64,000 nucleotides of DNA. It comes from Leptolyngbyaceae cyanobacterium JSC-12 (GTDB lineage: Bacteria > Cyanobacteriota > Cyanobacteriia > Leptolyngbyales > Leptolyngbyaceae). Under the pieces are notes generated by a model that searched no databases, was not told where the DNA came from, and was given only the letters and a program-made list of their open reading frames with translations. Positions 10,170-18,494 of the stretch are shown here, one piece after another. The stretch covers positions 1,076,723 through 1,140,722 of the forward strand of contig CM001633.1 in assembly GCA_000309945.1 (NCBI GenBank). The letters run 5' to 3'. A program made the position numbers and the translations under genes. Every line of letters starts with the position of its first letter. The stretch's first letter is position 1.

Positions 10170-10808
10170 GTGAATTTAGCGGAAGGGGTTCAACTGGTAT
10201 CGCTGGGCTTGCTGTCTTTCATGATGTTGGGGGCAGCCCTGGGAGTAGTGTTGCTGACAAATGTTGTCTATTCAGCGTTTTTGCTGGGTGGCACCTTTGT
10301 AAGTGCAGCTGGAATTTATCTGCTGCTAAATGCAGATTTTGTCGCAACTGCCCAGGTTCTCATCTACGTCGGTGCAGTTAACGTTCTGATTATTTTTGCC
10401 ATTATGCTGGTAAACAAGCGACAAGACTTTGCACCACTGCCCAACGCCTGGATTCGAAAATCTGCAACGGCAGTTGTATGTTTCGGGTTGTTTGCGCTAC
10501 TAGCAACGATGGTTTTGGTTACTCCGTGGAGTGTTTCGGTTGAGGCTGCAACAAGCTCTGCGATTGTTGAGATTGGTAAGCACTTCTTTACAGATTTTCT
10601 CCTGCCATTTGAGCTAGCCTCGGTGCTGTTGCTAATGGCGCTGGTTGGAGCGATTATCTTGGCACGCCGCGAGTTTCTACCAGAGGGCGCGGTTTCTGCG
10701 CAGCAGTCTCTGTTGACTTTGCCAGAACGTCCTCGTGAGTTGGCTGGGGTCAATCCAGCTAGTCCTGATCGTCCCATCGCTTCTGCGCCTTCTGACCAAA
10801 ACGGTTAA
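10170..10808 (+). CDS. ndhG: NAD(P)H-quinone oxidoreductase subunit 6
   Basis: 212 residues from a GTG at 10170 with GAGGAG seven bases upstream. This start gives MNLAEGVQ, the usual NdhG beginning; an in-frame GTG at 10137 would add 11 residues but has no ribosome site. NuoJ/ND6 homologue with five membrane helices, including the conserved DFVATAQVLIYVGAVNVLIIFAIML segment with its pi-bulge helix of the proton-pumping region. The C-terminal 40 residues are hydrophilic and variable. Third gene of the ndh operon. Confidence 0.94.
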   Translation: MNLAEGVQLVSLGLLSFMMLGAALGVVLLTNVVYSAFLLGGTFVSAAGIYLLLNADFVATAQVLIYVGAVNVLIIFAIMLVNKRQDFAPLPNAWIRKSATAVVCFGLFALLATMVLVTPWSVSVEAATSSAIVEIGKHFFTDFLLPFELASVLLLMALVGAIILARREFLPEGAVSAQQSLLTLPERPRELAGVNPASPDRPIASAPSDQNG

Positions 10809-10815
10809 GCGCTAG

Positions 10816-10845
10816 TAAGTGCTAGGAATTTAAGTGCTAGGAATT
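10816..10845. repeat. 15-nt tandem duplication between ndhG and ndhE
   Basis: TAAGTGCTAGGAATT occurs twice head to tail with no mismatch, 8 nt after the ndhG stop and just before the ndhE ribosome site region. Confidence 0.85.
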
Positions 10846-10852
10846 AGGGTTT

Positions 10853-11158
10853 ATGCAACTTCAATATTTTTTGATTCTGGCGGCTGCGCTATTTTGCATT
10901 GGGATTTACGGGCTGATTAACAGTCGTAATGCTGTTCGGGTGTTGATGTCAGTTGAGTTAATGCTAAACGCTGTAAATCTTAACTTGATGGCATTCTCTA
11001 GCTACCTCGATCCTCAGAGTGTTAAAGGACAGGTGTTTACGGTGTTTGTAATTGCGATCGCAGCAGCGGAAGCAGCAGTTGGATTGGCGATCGTCCTGGC
11101 AATTTATCGCAACCGTGACACAGTGGATATGGAGCAGTTCAACTTGCTGAAGTGGTAG
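10853..11158 (+). CDS. ndhE: NAD(P)H-quinone oxidoreductase subunit 4L
   Basis: 101 residues, three membrane helices; NuoK/ND4L homologue of the NDH-1 membrane arm. The conserved buried glutamates that take part in proton translocation are seen in [16 protein letters not shown] (helix 2) and [18 protein letters not shown] (helix 3). Last gene of ndhA-I-G-E; the NAD kinase gene follows after 102 nt on the same strand. Confidence 0.96.
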   Translation: MQLQYFLILAAALFCIGIYGLINSRNAVRVLMSVELMLNAVNLNLMAFSSYLDPQSVKGQVFTVFVIAIAAAEAAVGLAIVLAIYRNRDTVDMEQFNLLKW

Positions 11159-11260
11159 ACGTTCGTTGTTTCCTCCTCTAAATTCTTGTTTGAATGAGGT
11201 TGTTAATTGCTGGTATTTGTACACTAGCGACTAACGATTCACATTTAAATACGGAAAAGC

Positions 11261-12187
11261 GTGCAACTCAAGCAAGTTATTATTGCCCACAAAGCGGGTG
11301 ACCCCGCTAGTCAGAGATGCGCAGAGCAATGCGCCCGTCAATTGGAAGAACGGGGTTGTCATGTTCTGATGGGACCAACAGGTCCCAAAGATAATCCTTA
11401 CCCAGTGTTTCTTGCGTCTGTCTCTCAAACTATCGATTTAGCGGTTGTATTAGGGGGGGATGGCGCAGCCCTGACTGCTGCCCGGCATTTAGCCAGCTCC
11501 AAAGTCCCCATTTTGGCAGTCAATGTGGGGGGGCATTTGGGTTTTTTAACCGAACCTTTGGAATCATTTGTACCGTCTGAAAAAATTTGGGAACGGTTAA
11601 CCCAGGATTGTTATGCAGTGGAGCGCCGAATGATGCTCCAGGCAACAGTGTTTGAGGGCAACCGAACAAATTTGGAGCCAATGAGCGATCGCTACCTGGC
11701 GTTGAATGAAATGTGTGTAAAGCCAGCCTCGGCAGATCGGATGCTAACCTCTATTTTGGAGATGGAGATTGATGGGGAAGTAGTGGATCAGTATCAAGGT
11801 GACGGGCTATTGGTTGCGACGCCAACTGGATCAACCTGTTACACTGTCGCAGCGAATGGACCAATCGTGCATCCTGGGATGGATGCAATTGTCATCACGC
11901 CAATTTGTCCTCTCAGCTTATCGAGCCGCCCGATTGTGATTCCGCCCGGTTCAGTGGTCAGCATTTGGCCCCTGGCAGACCGAGAATTAACAACCAAACT
12001 TTGGATGGATGGAGTGCTGGCAACCTCCATCTGGCCGGGACAGCGGGTAGACATTCGAGTAGCAGAGCATCAGGCACAGTTCATTATTCTGCGAGAGAAC
12101 TATTCTTACTACCAGACTCTGCAAGAAAAACTACTGTGGGCAGGGGCACGCATCCGCTACAACAATAGCCATCGCAATGGCAATTAA
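11261..12187 (+). CDS. nadK: NAD kinase
   Basis: 308 residues from a GTG start. It phosphorylates NAD to NADP, the electron carrier of photosynthesis. Key motifs: LGGDGAALTAAR (catalytic GGDG), NVGGHLGFLTE, and DGLLVATPTGSTCYTVAANGPIVHP in the glycine-rich C-terminal domain. Most cyanobacteria carry two NAD kinases; the paralogue is not in this window. Its position downstream of four NDH-1 genes on the same strand may allow co-expression, but the 102-nt gap leaves room for its own promoter. Confidence 0.94.
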   Translation: MQLKQVIIAHKAGDPASQRCAEQCARQLEERGCHVLMGPTGPKDNPYPVFLASVSQTIDLAVVLGGDGAALTAARHLASSKVPILAVNVGGHLGFLTEPLESFVPSEKIWERLTQDCYAVERRMMLQATVFEGNRTNLEPMSDRYLALNEMCVKPASADRMLTSILEMEIDGEVVDQYQGDGLLVATPTGSTCYTVAANGPIVHPGMDAIVITPICPLSLSSRPIVIPPGSVVSIWPLADRELTTKLWMDGVLATSIWPGQRVDIRVAEHQAQFIILRENYSYYQTLQEKLLWAGARIRYNNSHRNGN

Positions 12188-12190
12188 CCG

Positions 12191-12218
12191 TGTTCTTCAA
12201 TCTCTGTTCTTCAATCTC
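12191..12218. repeat. 14-nt tandem duplication after nadK
   Basis: TGTTCTTCAATCTC is present twice in perfect tandem, 3 nt after the nadK stop codon. Confidence 0.85.
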
Positions 12219-12302
12219 TAAGTTTGCTCTGTTAGTCTTCTGTTAGCCTATAGTCGTTGAAGAGCCTCTTTTAGTCTTTAGACCATCGGAGAGCGAGATT
12301 TA

Positions 12303-13949
12303 GTGAATGGTATTCATGCTTCAGAAGCCGCTTCTCTTCTAGCTTTAGGGCAAGTAAACAAGTTACCAGATAACTGGCAAAAAGAGGGCAATCTGGCGAT
12401 CGCACCCTCCACTCCCTTTACTATCAGTTCGAACCAACGGTTTGTGATTGCGGGCACAGCTTGGTTCCCCCAGCAAAAAAGTTGCAATCCGCTGGAATGG
12501 ATTGCCCAACAATGGCAACAGCTAGAATCAAACACTTGGCAAACCTTGATAGGAGCATTTGCAATTGCAGTGTGGGATCGGGAACAGCAAGCTCTGTGGC
12601 TGGGGCGCGATCGCTCCGGCATCCAAACCCTTTACTACACCATTAACGGCTCCACCCATTGGATTTCTGATCAACTGCGTGCCTTAAATTCCTACCGCTC
12701 CAACCAGTTAGACTATGTAGCCCTGCGAGATTACCTCACCTGTGCTTTTGTATCAGGTAGTCGAACGCTCTGGGAGGATGTGCGCGAGGTGCGTCCAGGA
12801 ACAGCAGTGCAATTGCCAGAGGGTACGATTCATCCCTATTGGCAGTTGCAAGAGCAGGTAGAGAACGAAGAACAGCCCTTGGAGTGGCATGGAAGTCGTC
12901 TGCGTAGCTTACTCGATCAAGTTGTTCAGGAATATTTGCCCAGGGAACCTGTAGGCGTGTTTCTTTCCGGCGGGTTAGATTCTAGCAGCGTAACGGCGCT
13001 AGCTGCAAAATTTCATGCTTACCCAGTTCATACTTACTCAATTCACTTTGGCAAAGATTGCCCTAATGAACTGGAATTTTCGAGCCTGGTAGCTGAACAT
13101 TGTGAAACTCGCCATCATATTTTGGAAATTCCCTTCAATACCATGTGGAATGCCCTACCTGAAACAATGGCAAACCTGGATGATCCAATTGGAGATCCCC
13201 TTACCGTTCCCAATTTGTTGCTGGGACGATTGGCAAAAGAGTCGGTAGGAGTAGTGCTAAATGGGGAAGGGGGCGACCCTTGTTTTGGCGGACCGAAAAA
13301 TCAGCCAATGTTGATCAACAGCCTTTACAGTAGCGTGACTCAGCAGGAGGCATTGCAGGCGTACCTGATCTCCTTTCAGAAATGTGCGGTCGATTTGCCT
13401 AACCTGCTGAAACCAGATATATGGTCAAAGGTTCAAGCTGAATCGTGGATTTTTTCGGATGACCTCAACTCTTCACAACGCTACTTGAATCGTCTGATGG
13501 CATTGAACATTAAGTTCAAAGGGGCAGACCATATTTTGACAAAAGTGAATAATTTAACCAGAGCGGCAGGACTGATTGGACGATCGCCCTTGTTTGACCA
13601 ACGGATAGTGGAACTGAGTATGCAAATTCCTCCAGAGCACAAGCTATCAGGAGTTCAAGAAAAAGCCGTGCTGAAACAAGCGGTTGCTGATTTACTGCCT
13701 GAGGCGATCATTCACCGTCCCAAAAGTGGCATGATGGTTCCCGTTCAGCTTGGATTTCGAGAATACTGGAATCGCCGAGCCAAATCTTTACTGCTGAGTC
13801 GCCGCGCGGCGATCGCACCTTATCTAAATCAATCTCTGATTCGAAACTGGCTGAATTATCAGGGTGATACCTGGAATCGTTACGGAGTTAAACTTTGGCT
13901 CTTAGTCAGTCTAGAATTCTGGCTCCAGGCAAATCATCAGACTGAGTAG
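12303..13949 (+). CDS. asparagine synthase-like protein without glutaminase cysteine
   Basis: 548 residues from a GTG start; an in-frame TAG at 12279 rules out any long N-terminal extension. Residues about 1-190 resemble the class II amidotransferase fold but only its second half is well conserved (LIGAFAIAVWDREQQ, LGRDRSGIQTLYY); the MCGI start with its catalytic Cys2 and the RGPD region are missing. The C-terminal part is an AsnB-type ATP-pyrophosphatase with PP-loop FLSGGLDSSSV and NGEGGD. It therefore cannot use glutamine by the usual route. Possible jobs are ammonia-dependent amidation or amide/lactam closure as in beta-lactam synthetase and lasso cyclases; no lasso partner genes are nearby. 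Substrate unknown. Its 3' end overlaps the convergent amidohydrolase gene by 13 nt. Confidence 0.85.
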   Translation: MNGIHASEAASLLALGQVNKLPDNWQKEGNLAIAPSTPFTISSNQRFVIAGTAWFPQQKSCNPLEWIAQQWQQLESNTWQTLIGAFAIAVWDREQQALWLGRDRSGIQTLYYTINGSTHWISDQLRALNSYRSNQLDYVALRDYLTCAFVSGSRTLWEDVREVRPGTAVQLPEGTIHPYWQLQEQVENEEQPLEWHGSRLRSLLDQVVQEYLPREPVGVFLSGGLDSSSVTALAAKFHAYPVHTYSIHFGKDCPNELEFSSLVAEHCETRHHILEIPFNTMWNALPETMANLDDPIGDPLTVPNLLLGRLAKESVGVVLNGEGGDPCFGGPKNQPMLINSLYSSVTQQEALQAYLISFQKCAVDLPNLLKPDIWSKVQAESWIFSDDLNSSQRYLNRLMALNIKFKGADHILTKVNNLTRAAGLIGRSPLFDQRIVELSMQIPPEHKLSGVQEKAVLKQAVADLLPEAIIHRPKSGMMVPVQLGFREYWNRRAKSLLLSRRAAIAPYLNQSLIRNWLNYQGDTWNRYGVKLWLLVSLEFWLQANHQTE

Positions 13950-15184
13950 GCTTGATCCAATTTCAAAAAAGTTTTTAGCAGCACATTTGCACCCTGTTCG
14001 CACTCTTCAGGGGAGGTATATTCTTCTTCAGAATGGCTAATGCCGTGGCGGCTAGGAACAAAGATCATGCCCATATCCGTAATCCGACCAATTTCCTGAG
14101 CATCATGCCCGGCGCGACTGGGAAGCTGAATATGCTGAATTCCCATCTCCTCACACACTTGTTCGATCGCATCCATGATGTGAGGTGCAGCCAGAGTTGG
14201 CTGAATATGCAACGTTTGACGCAGAGTGATCTCAGTTCCAGTTGTCGCTGCGATCGCCCGAATTTCTTCCTTGAGTTTTTCGATCAACGCTTGCAAATGA
14301 GCATCTGACAAATCCCGCAGGTCAATTCGTAAATCTACTTTGCCAGGAACTGTATTAGTAGCATTGGGAGAAACATTCAAAAATCCCACAGTCGCAACCT
14401 GATCGCCCGGAGTTTCTACTGCCAGTCGATTCACCGCCAGTACGATGTGTGAAGCAGCAACCAAGGCATCTTTCCGCATATTCATCGGTGTGGTTCCTGC
14501 ATGGTTGGGACGCCCCACAATATCCACAGCAAAGCGATACTGCCCTACTACCCCAGTCACCACTCCAATCGGAGTTTTGAGATGTTCCAGCACGCCTCCT
14601 TGCTCCACATGCAGTTCAACAAAGGCAGCAATCTGGGAGCGATCGCGCACCGCAGTTTGAATTTGCTCCCAGTTTCCGCCTGCTTTCTCCAAACAAGGTT
14701 GAATGGGAGTACCATCCAGACGGCAATAGTAATCAGGTCCTTCTTTAATCTGCCCTGACATAGCCTTTGACCCAATCACCGAGCGCTCTTCATCCGTAAA
14801 TACAATCACTTCCAACGGGTGATGCAGACGAAGGTTGTTCTCGTGTAACACTCGCACCACTTCAATTCCTGCTAACACCCCCAGGCAGCCATCAAAGTAA
14901 CCACCGACTGGAACGGTATCAATGTGAGACCCGGTTGCGATCGCGGCGGCATCGGGTTGTTTCCCAGCATAGCGCCCAATAATATTCCCAGCGGCATCCA
15001 CCCGAACCGTCATGCCAGCTTCCTCCATCCACATATGAACAAGCTGGCGCGCTAATAAATCATCACGGGTAAAGGCAATTCGACAAACACCACCATTCGG
15101 GAGTTTTCCAACGTCAGCAAGTTGATGGATGCTGCGATAAAGGCGATCGCCATTCACCACCAGCGGCATCGTTGCAACAGTCAT
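13937..15184 (-). CDS. M20-family amidohydrolase, allantoate amidohydrolase / carbamoylase type
   Basis: 415 residues. The ATG at 15184 has GGAGG five bases upstream; earlier in-frame codons are poorer. Bimetal site motifs typical of the family: GSHIDTVPVGGYFDGCLGV, TDEERSV, LHVEQG, the dimerisation-domain GRPNHAGTTPM, and GHDAQEIGRI near the C-terminus. The family contains allantoate amidohydrolase, ureidoglycolate amidohydrolase and N-carbamoyl amino acid hydrolases, which sequence by eye does not separate. The neighbouring urate-degradation genes favour allantoate amidohydrolase (allantoate to ureidoglycine, CO2 and ammonia). Cytosolic. It is the downstream end of a run of minus-strand genes led by gntR. 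Confidence 0.85.
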   Translation of the reverse strand: MTVATMPLVVNGDRLYRSIHQLADVGKLPNGGVCRIAFTRDDLLARQLVHMWMEEAGMTVRVDAAGNIIGRYAGKQPDAAAIATGSHIDTVPVGGYFDGCLGVLAGIEVVRVLHENNLRLHHPLEVIVFTDEERSVIGSKAMSGQIKEGPDYYCRLDGTPIQPCLEKAGGNWEQIQTAVRDRSQIAAFVELHVEQGGVLEHLKTPIGVVTGVVGQYRFAVDIVGRPNHAGTTPMNMRKDALVAASHIVLAVNRLAVETPGDQVATVGFLNVSPNATNTVPGKVDLRIDLRDLSDAHLQALIEKLKEEIRAIAATTGTEITLRQTLHIQPTLAAPHIMDAIEQVCEEMGIQHIQLPSRAGHDAQEIGRITDMGMIFVPSRHGISHSEEEYTSPEECEQGANVLLKTFLKLDQAYSV

Positions 15185-15335
15185 GTGCACCTCCAAATAA
15201 AAACCAGATTAATCATCCGCGAATACTACTATTGGCCAATTACCTTCCCCCGGAACAGGGTTCTGAGGATTCTCATCTGCGTTTGGAGCGGCGATAGTAA
15301 AGCACAATACCGGGTAAAAAAGCGATCGCCACGTC

Positions 15336-17168
15336 CTAGAAACTGAATTGAGCACGCAGATTACCAACAAACACAGTTGGATTGCTATCAAAATTATTGG
15401 GATTAAAAATGGCGTAGAACGCCGGAACTAAAGCCAAGTTGTCATTAATTGGGTAGTAATAAGATGCCTCCAATTCGTATTGAGTACCACCATCCCCAGC
15501 CCCCGACAGTAAGAAGCGAGTGCCAGAAAGATAATCAAACGGAACGACAAAGGATAGCACACCTAATGCTCCCTTCTTACCCAGATCAGGGAAGCCCAGC
15601 CCCGCCTGGAATGACTGAACCCGGATCTTGCCACCGCTTCGAGCCGAGTTGCGGGGATTAATATCCGTCACACCATAGGAATACCGCCCAAACACGCCGA
15701 AGTTCTTGGTAATCAGCCAATCAAAGTTAGCAACAAACGTATCAGCTCCAGAATCTTTCAATTGCCCACCAAACCCATCATCTGCATAGCCGTAGGGAAG
15801 TGGTTCTCCAGCTGCACCCCCAATAAAGCCATTGGTTGGTCGGAGGCTTGAACGGTTATAGATCAGTCGTAAGTTAAAACTACGACTAGGCGAAAATAGC
15901 AGTTGAGCAGTTATGGTATTCGTACTGTTAAACAAACCAAATGCCGGATTGCTGGACGTGTTAAACCCAACTGCTGGATTCAAGAATTCAGTGTTTTCCG
16001 CCAGATAGGCAGCCGTGAACTGAAACTGAGGGTTAATTGTCCAAACAACAACTGCACCGGAGCCGCGATCAACTGCATTCATCAGGGTACTACCGTTTGA
16101 CTGGAAACTCGATGCTCCAGTTAGGAAAAAGGTAAAGCGGTTCGCATCAAAGTAGCGGTAGTGGTTGACACGAGGTCCAATCACGACTCGCAGGTTATCG
16201 CCGACTGGGAACTGATAAAAGAGTTCGCGAATCGAGACATTGGTAGCATTGACAACCCCCGTTTGATCTAGGAAGGGAGTGCCCCAGGAGTTAAAGAACC
16301 CAGCAGACACAAATTGGTTCGCTGGAGAGTTACCATTCCCTGCAACTAATTGAGTAACCAGTAAATCTTTTCCAGTAAATGAGGTGTTGAAGTTGAGGAA
16401 AGTGTAGTACCCAAAGGTGATTTCAGGGTTTTGCCGCTGGACACGGGTGGGACGATTGTTAGCATCTCGTTGAGGTGGGGCAAAGGCACTGTTAGGCGCT
16501 CTTAGCGATCGCTCAGCCGTGACATCATCTCCAGCAAACGCCCCCGTCAGGTTAAACCACACATTTCCAGTTAACTTTGTAGTGGTTGAAAACTGCTGCT
16601 TTTCTAGAGTTGCTGTGCGAACTTCCAGGGCTTCTACCGAACCACGCAACGCAGCCAACTCAGCAGCAAATTCTTCTTGCAGCCGTTTGACAACTTCCAA
16701 ATCTTCTTTCCTAACAAAATCAGCCGTTGCCGCTGCGATTAATTCCTGAATTTTATCCAAACAGGCATTTAAACCAGCCGCAAACTCATAACGGGTAAGT
16801 GCCCGGTTGCCACGATAAGTTTTATCGGGATAGCCAACGATACAGCCATACCGCTCAACCAACGACTGCAATGCCTGGAATGCCCAATCTGTTGGGTTAA
16901 CATCCAAAAATTGAGACACTGAGGTTACTTGCGCCATCCCACGAGAACGGTCTGATTGGTTTAAATCTGCAATGGTTGGAACTTGCTCCATGCCACTACT
17001 GGGTTGAACAGCCGTAAATGCATTCCAATCTGCTGCGATCGCGCCATTGTCAGACCCTATCCTCCCAGTGCCCAGAACTTGATCAGCCAGCGATGGAAAT
17101 CCTGCAAGCAGCACGGTTGCCCAGGCAACGATGGGAATAGGGACAGCAAACTTCCAAGTTATGAACAT
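15336..17168 (-). CDS. SLH-domain outer-membrane porin (OprB / iron-uptake porin type)
   Basis: 610 residues from the ATG at 17168. An upstream GTG at 17189 lacks a ribosome site. Signal peptide of about 28 residues ends near PSLADQ. An SLH domain follows (DVNPTDWAFQALQSLVERYG to LTRYEFAAGLNACLDKI), then a short coiled coil (EDLEVVKRLQEEFAAELAAL), then a beta-barrel of about 400 residues ending in Phe (RAQFSF), as expected for an outer-membrane protein. This is the common cyanobacterial porin architecture; members are annotated as carbohydrate or iron-uptake porins, but substrate is rarely known. Its place inside the purine cluster and the GntR-type palindrome 53 nt upstream suggest it passes purines or ureides across the outer membrane. 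That role is inferred. Confidence 0.9.
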   Translation of the reverse strand: MFITWKFAVPIPIVAWATVLLAGFPSLADQVLGTGRIGSDNGAIAADWNAFTAVQPSSGMEQVPTIADLNQSDRSRGMAQVTSVSQFLDVNPTDWAFQALQSLVERYGCIVGYPDKTYRGNRALTRYEFAAGLNACLDKIQELIAAATADFVRKEDLEVVKRLQEEFAAELAALRGSVEALEVRTATLEKQQFSTTTKLTGNVWFNLTGAFAGDDVTAERSLRAPNSAFAPPQRDANNRPTRVQRQNPEITFGYYTFLNFNTSFTGKDLLVTQLVAGNGNSPANQFVSAGFFNSWGTPFLDQTGVVNATNVSIRELFYQFPVGDNLRVVIGPRVNHYRYFDANRFTFFLTGASSFQSNGSTLMNAVDRGSGAVVVWTINPQFQFTAAYLAENTEFLNPAVGFNTSSNPAFGLFNSTNTITAQLLFSPSRSFNLRLIYNRSSLRPTNGFIGGAAGEPLPYGYADDGFGGQLKDSGADTFVANFDWLITKNFGVFGRYSYGVTDINPRNSARSGGKIRVQSFQAGLGFPDLGKKGALGVLSFVVPFDYLSGTRFLLSGAGDGGTQYELEASYYYPINDNLALVPAFYAIFNPNNFDSNPTVFVGNLRAQFSF

Positions 17169-17220
17169 AACTGTCTGTAAACTCCTCACATAGCAATGGT
17201 AGAAAAAGCGATAGAGAGTG

Positions 17221-17239
17221 ACTGTATCCTGTATACAGT
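17221..17239. promoter_or_regulatory. GntR-type palindromic operator upstream of the porin gene
   Basis: ACTGTATCCTGTATACAGT is a 19-bp palindrome (16 of 18 paired positions). On the minus strand its core reads GTATACAGGATAC, identical to the core of the site at 20649-20661 and one base from the site at 19256-19268. It lies 53 nt before the porin start. Confidence 0.75.
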
Positions 17240-17310
17240 GCCCCGCTTTTTACACTCATTAGAAGTTACCCCTCCATTAACTTCTGTATAGCGGAATACA
17301 CCTATTCGCC

Positions 17311-17808
17311 TTACGCAATCAGGCTTTCTAAGCGGAATCGGGCAATTTGACTAATTTCGGCGATCGCTTGCTGACGTTCAGCGTTTGCATCATTTTGCAA
17401 ACGTTGCTCAAAAGTTTGCAAAATGCTGGTCTTTGTATGATTTTTGACGGCAATGATAAACGGGAAGCCAAACCGTTCCCGATATTGTTGATTGAGTGAC
17501 TGGAAACGCTCAAATTCATCGAGAGAGAGACGATCCAGACCTGCCCCTGCCTGCTCCTGTATTGAGGCTTCTGCCATTTTCGCTTTACTGCCTAAATCAG
17601 GATGGGCACAAATTAATCGTAGTTGGTCTTCTTCACTCAAGCGATGAACAATGCTGACCATCGTTTGATGTAGATCCTCAATACTGGTGAAAGGGCGGCG
17701 TTCCCAGGCAGTCTGCGCGATCGCAGGAGTGTCTTCAAACACTGCACCTAATGCATCAATAAACGCCACCTGAGACATTTGATTGAGTTCAGCAATGGAG
17801 TAAGGCAT
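17311..17808 (-). CDS. uraD: 2-oxo-4-hydroxy-4-carboxy-5-ureidoimidazoline decarboxylase
   Basis: 165 residues, full length. It decarboxylates OHCU stereospecifically to S-allantoin, the third step of urate breakdown. Diagnostic motifs: catalytic His in AHPDLGSKAKM, the SIQEQAGAGLDRLS element, and FGFPFIIAVKNHTK. Partner enzymes for the previous two steps (HIU hydrolase and FAD-dependent urate hydroxylase) are 6-8 kb away on the same strand. It lies between the porin gene (142-nt gap with the operator) and the AtzF-C-like gene (180-nt gap of GA-rich low-complexity sequence). Confidence 0.94.
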   Translation of the reverse strand: MPYSIAELNQMSQVAFIDALGAVFEDTPAIAQTAWERRPFTSIEDLHQTMVSIVHRLSEEDQLRLICAHPDLGSKAKMAEASIQEQAGAGLDRLSLDEFERFQSLNQQYRERFGFPFIIAVKNHTKTSILQTFEQRLQNDANAERQQAIAEISQIARFRLESLIA

Positions 17809-17988
17809 TGGGGGATGAGGAAATAGAGAATGAGGGAGGATGAGGGGATAGAGTATCGGTTAGGAATTAGCGGTTGAACACTGAGTATCGGTAGTTTGGC
17901 AGAGTCTGCTATCTCAAACTCTGGTATTTTCAGATCCCCCTCACTCCTTATCTACCTTATCTCCCTTGCTTGCTGACTTCTATCTCCT

Positions 17989-18399
17989 CTAATGAGAAAC
18001 AGGTTGAAGACTGGCTTTGTAAGCTGCCCAACCGCCTAAATGGGAAATATCCATCCAACTATATTGCTCTACAAGTTCACGGGGATAAAGGAAAGCGATC
18101 GCAGTTCCACCGTCTTGCAGTTTGACTTCTGTGGGATACATATTGGGCGGTTCGTTTGCAGCAAGATAGGCAAACTGTTCCTGAGTCATCTCATAAATTT
18201 CGCCAGGAATCGAGATGCCGCCAGTTTCCACTTCATAAATTGCGGGATGCCAACCATCTGCCGCAGAGTGCAGGCGGTAGCAGGGTTGAGTGGCGGCTTC
18301 TTGAATAAATTGAGCTGATTGCAAGTTGCCATGATCGGGTTGTCCCCGTAAAGCAGAGCCACAAATAAACACACGTTTAGTCTTAGAGTGTTCTGTCAT
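17989..18399 (-). CDS. stand-alone AtzF C-terminal-like (gamma-glutamylcyclotransferase fold) protein
   Basis: 136 residues. The start VFICGSALRGQPDHGNLQ and the later GEIYEMTQEQFAYLAA and PTEVKLQDGGTAIAFLY blocks match what I know of the C-terminal domain of allophanate hydrolase (AtzF), which has a gamma-glutamylcyclotransferase-like fold. Here it stands alone without the amidase domain. In full-length AtzF the domain processes or channels a decarboxylation product; the role of the free-standing form is not established. Context between uraD and the GntR gene suggests a ureide or urea-derivative substrate. The ATG at 18399 gives a sensible N-terminus. The alternative is a generic GGCT-family enzyme. 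Confidence 0.75.
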   Translation of the reverse strand: MTEHSKTKRVFICGSALRGQPDHGNLQSAQFIQEAATQPCYRLHSAADGWHPAIYEVETGGISIPGEIYEMTQEQFAYLAANEPPNMYPTEVKLQDGGTAIAFLYPRELVEQYSWMDISHLGGWAAYKASLQPVSH

Positions 18400-18494
18400 A
18401 GTCCAACTGAGGTTTAAGTCAACTTAAGGCTTGAATCTTGAATAAGGTTTAGGCAATGAATTCAGGAATAAACCAAAAACTTGAACCAAAAGAC

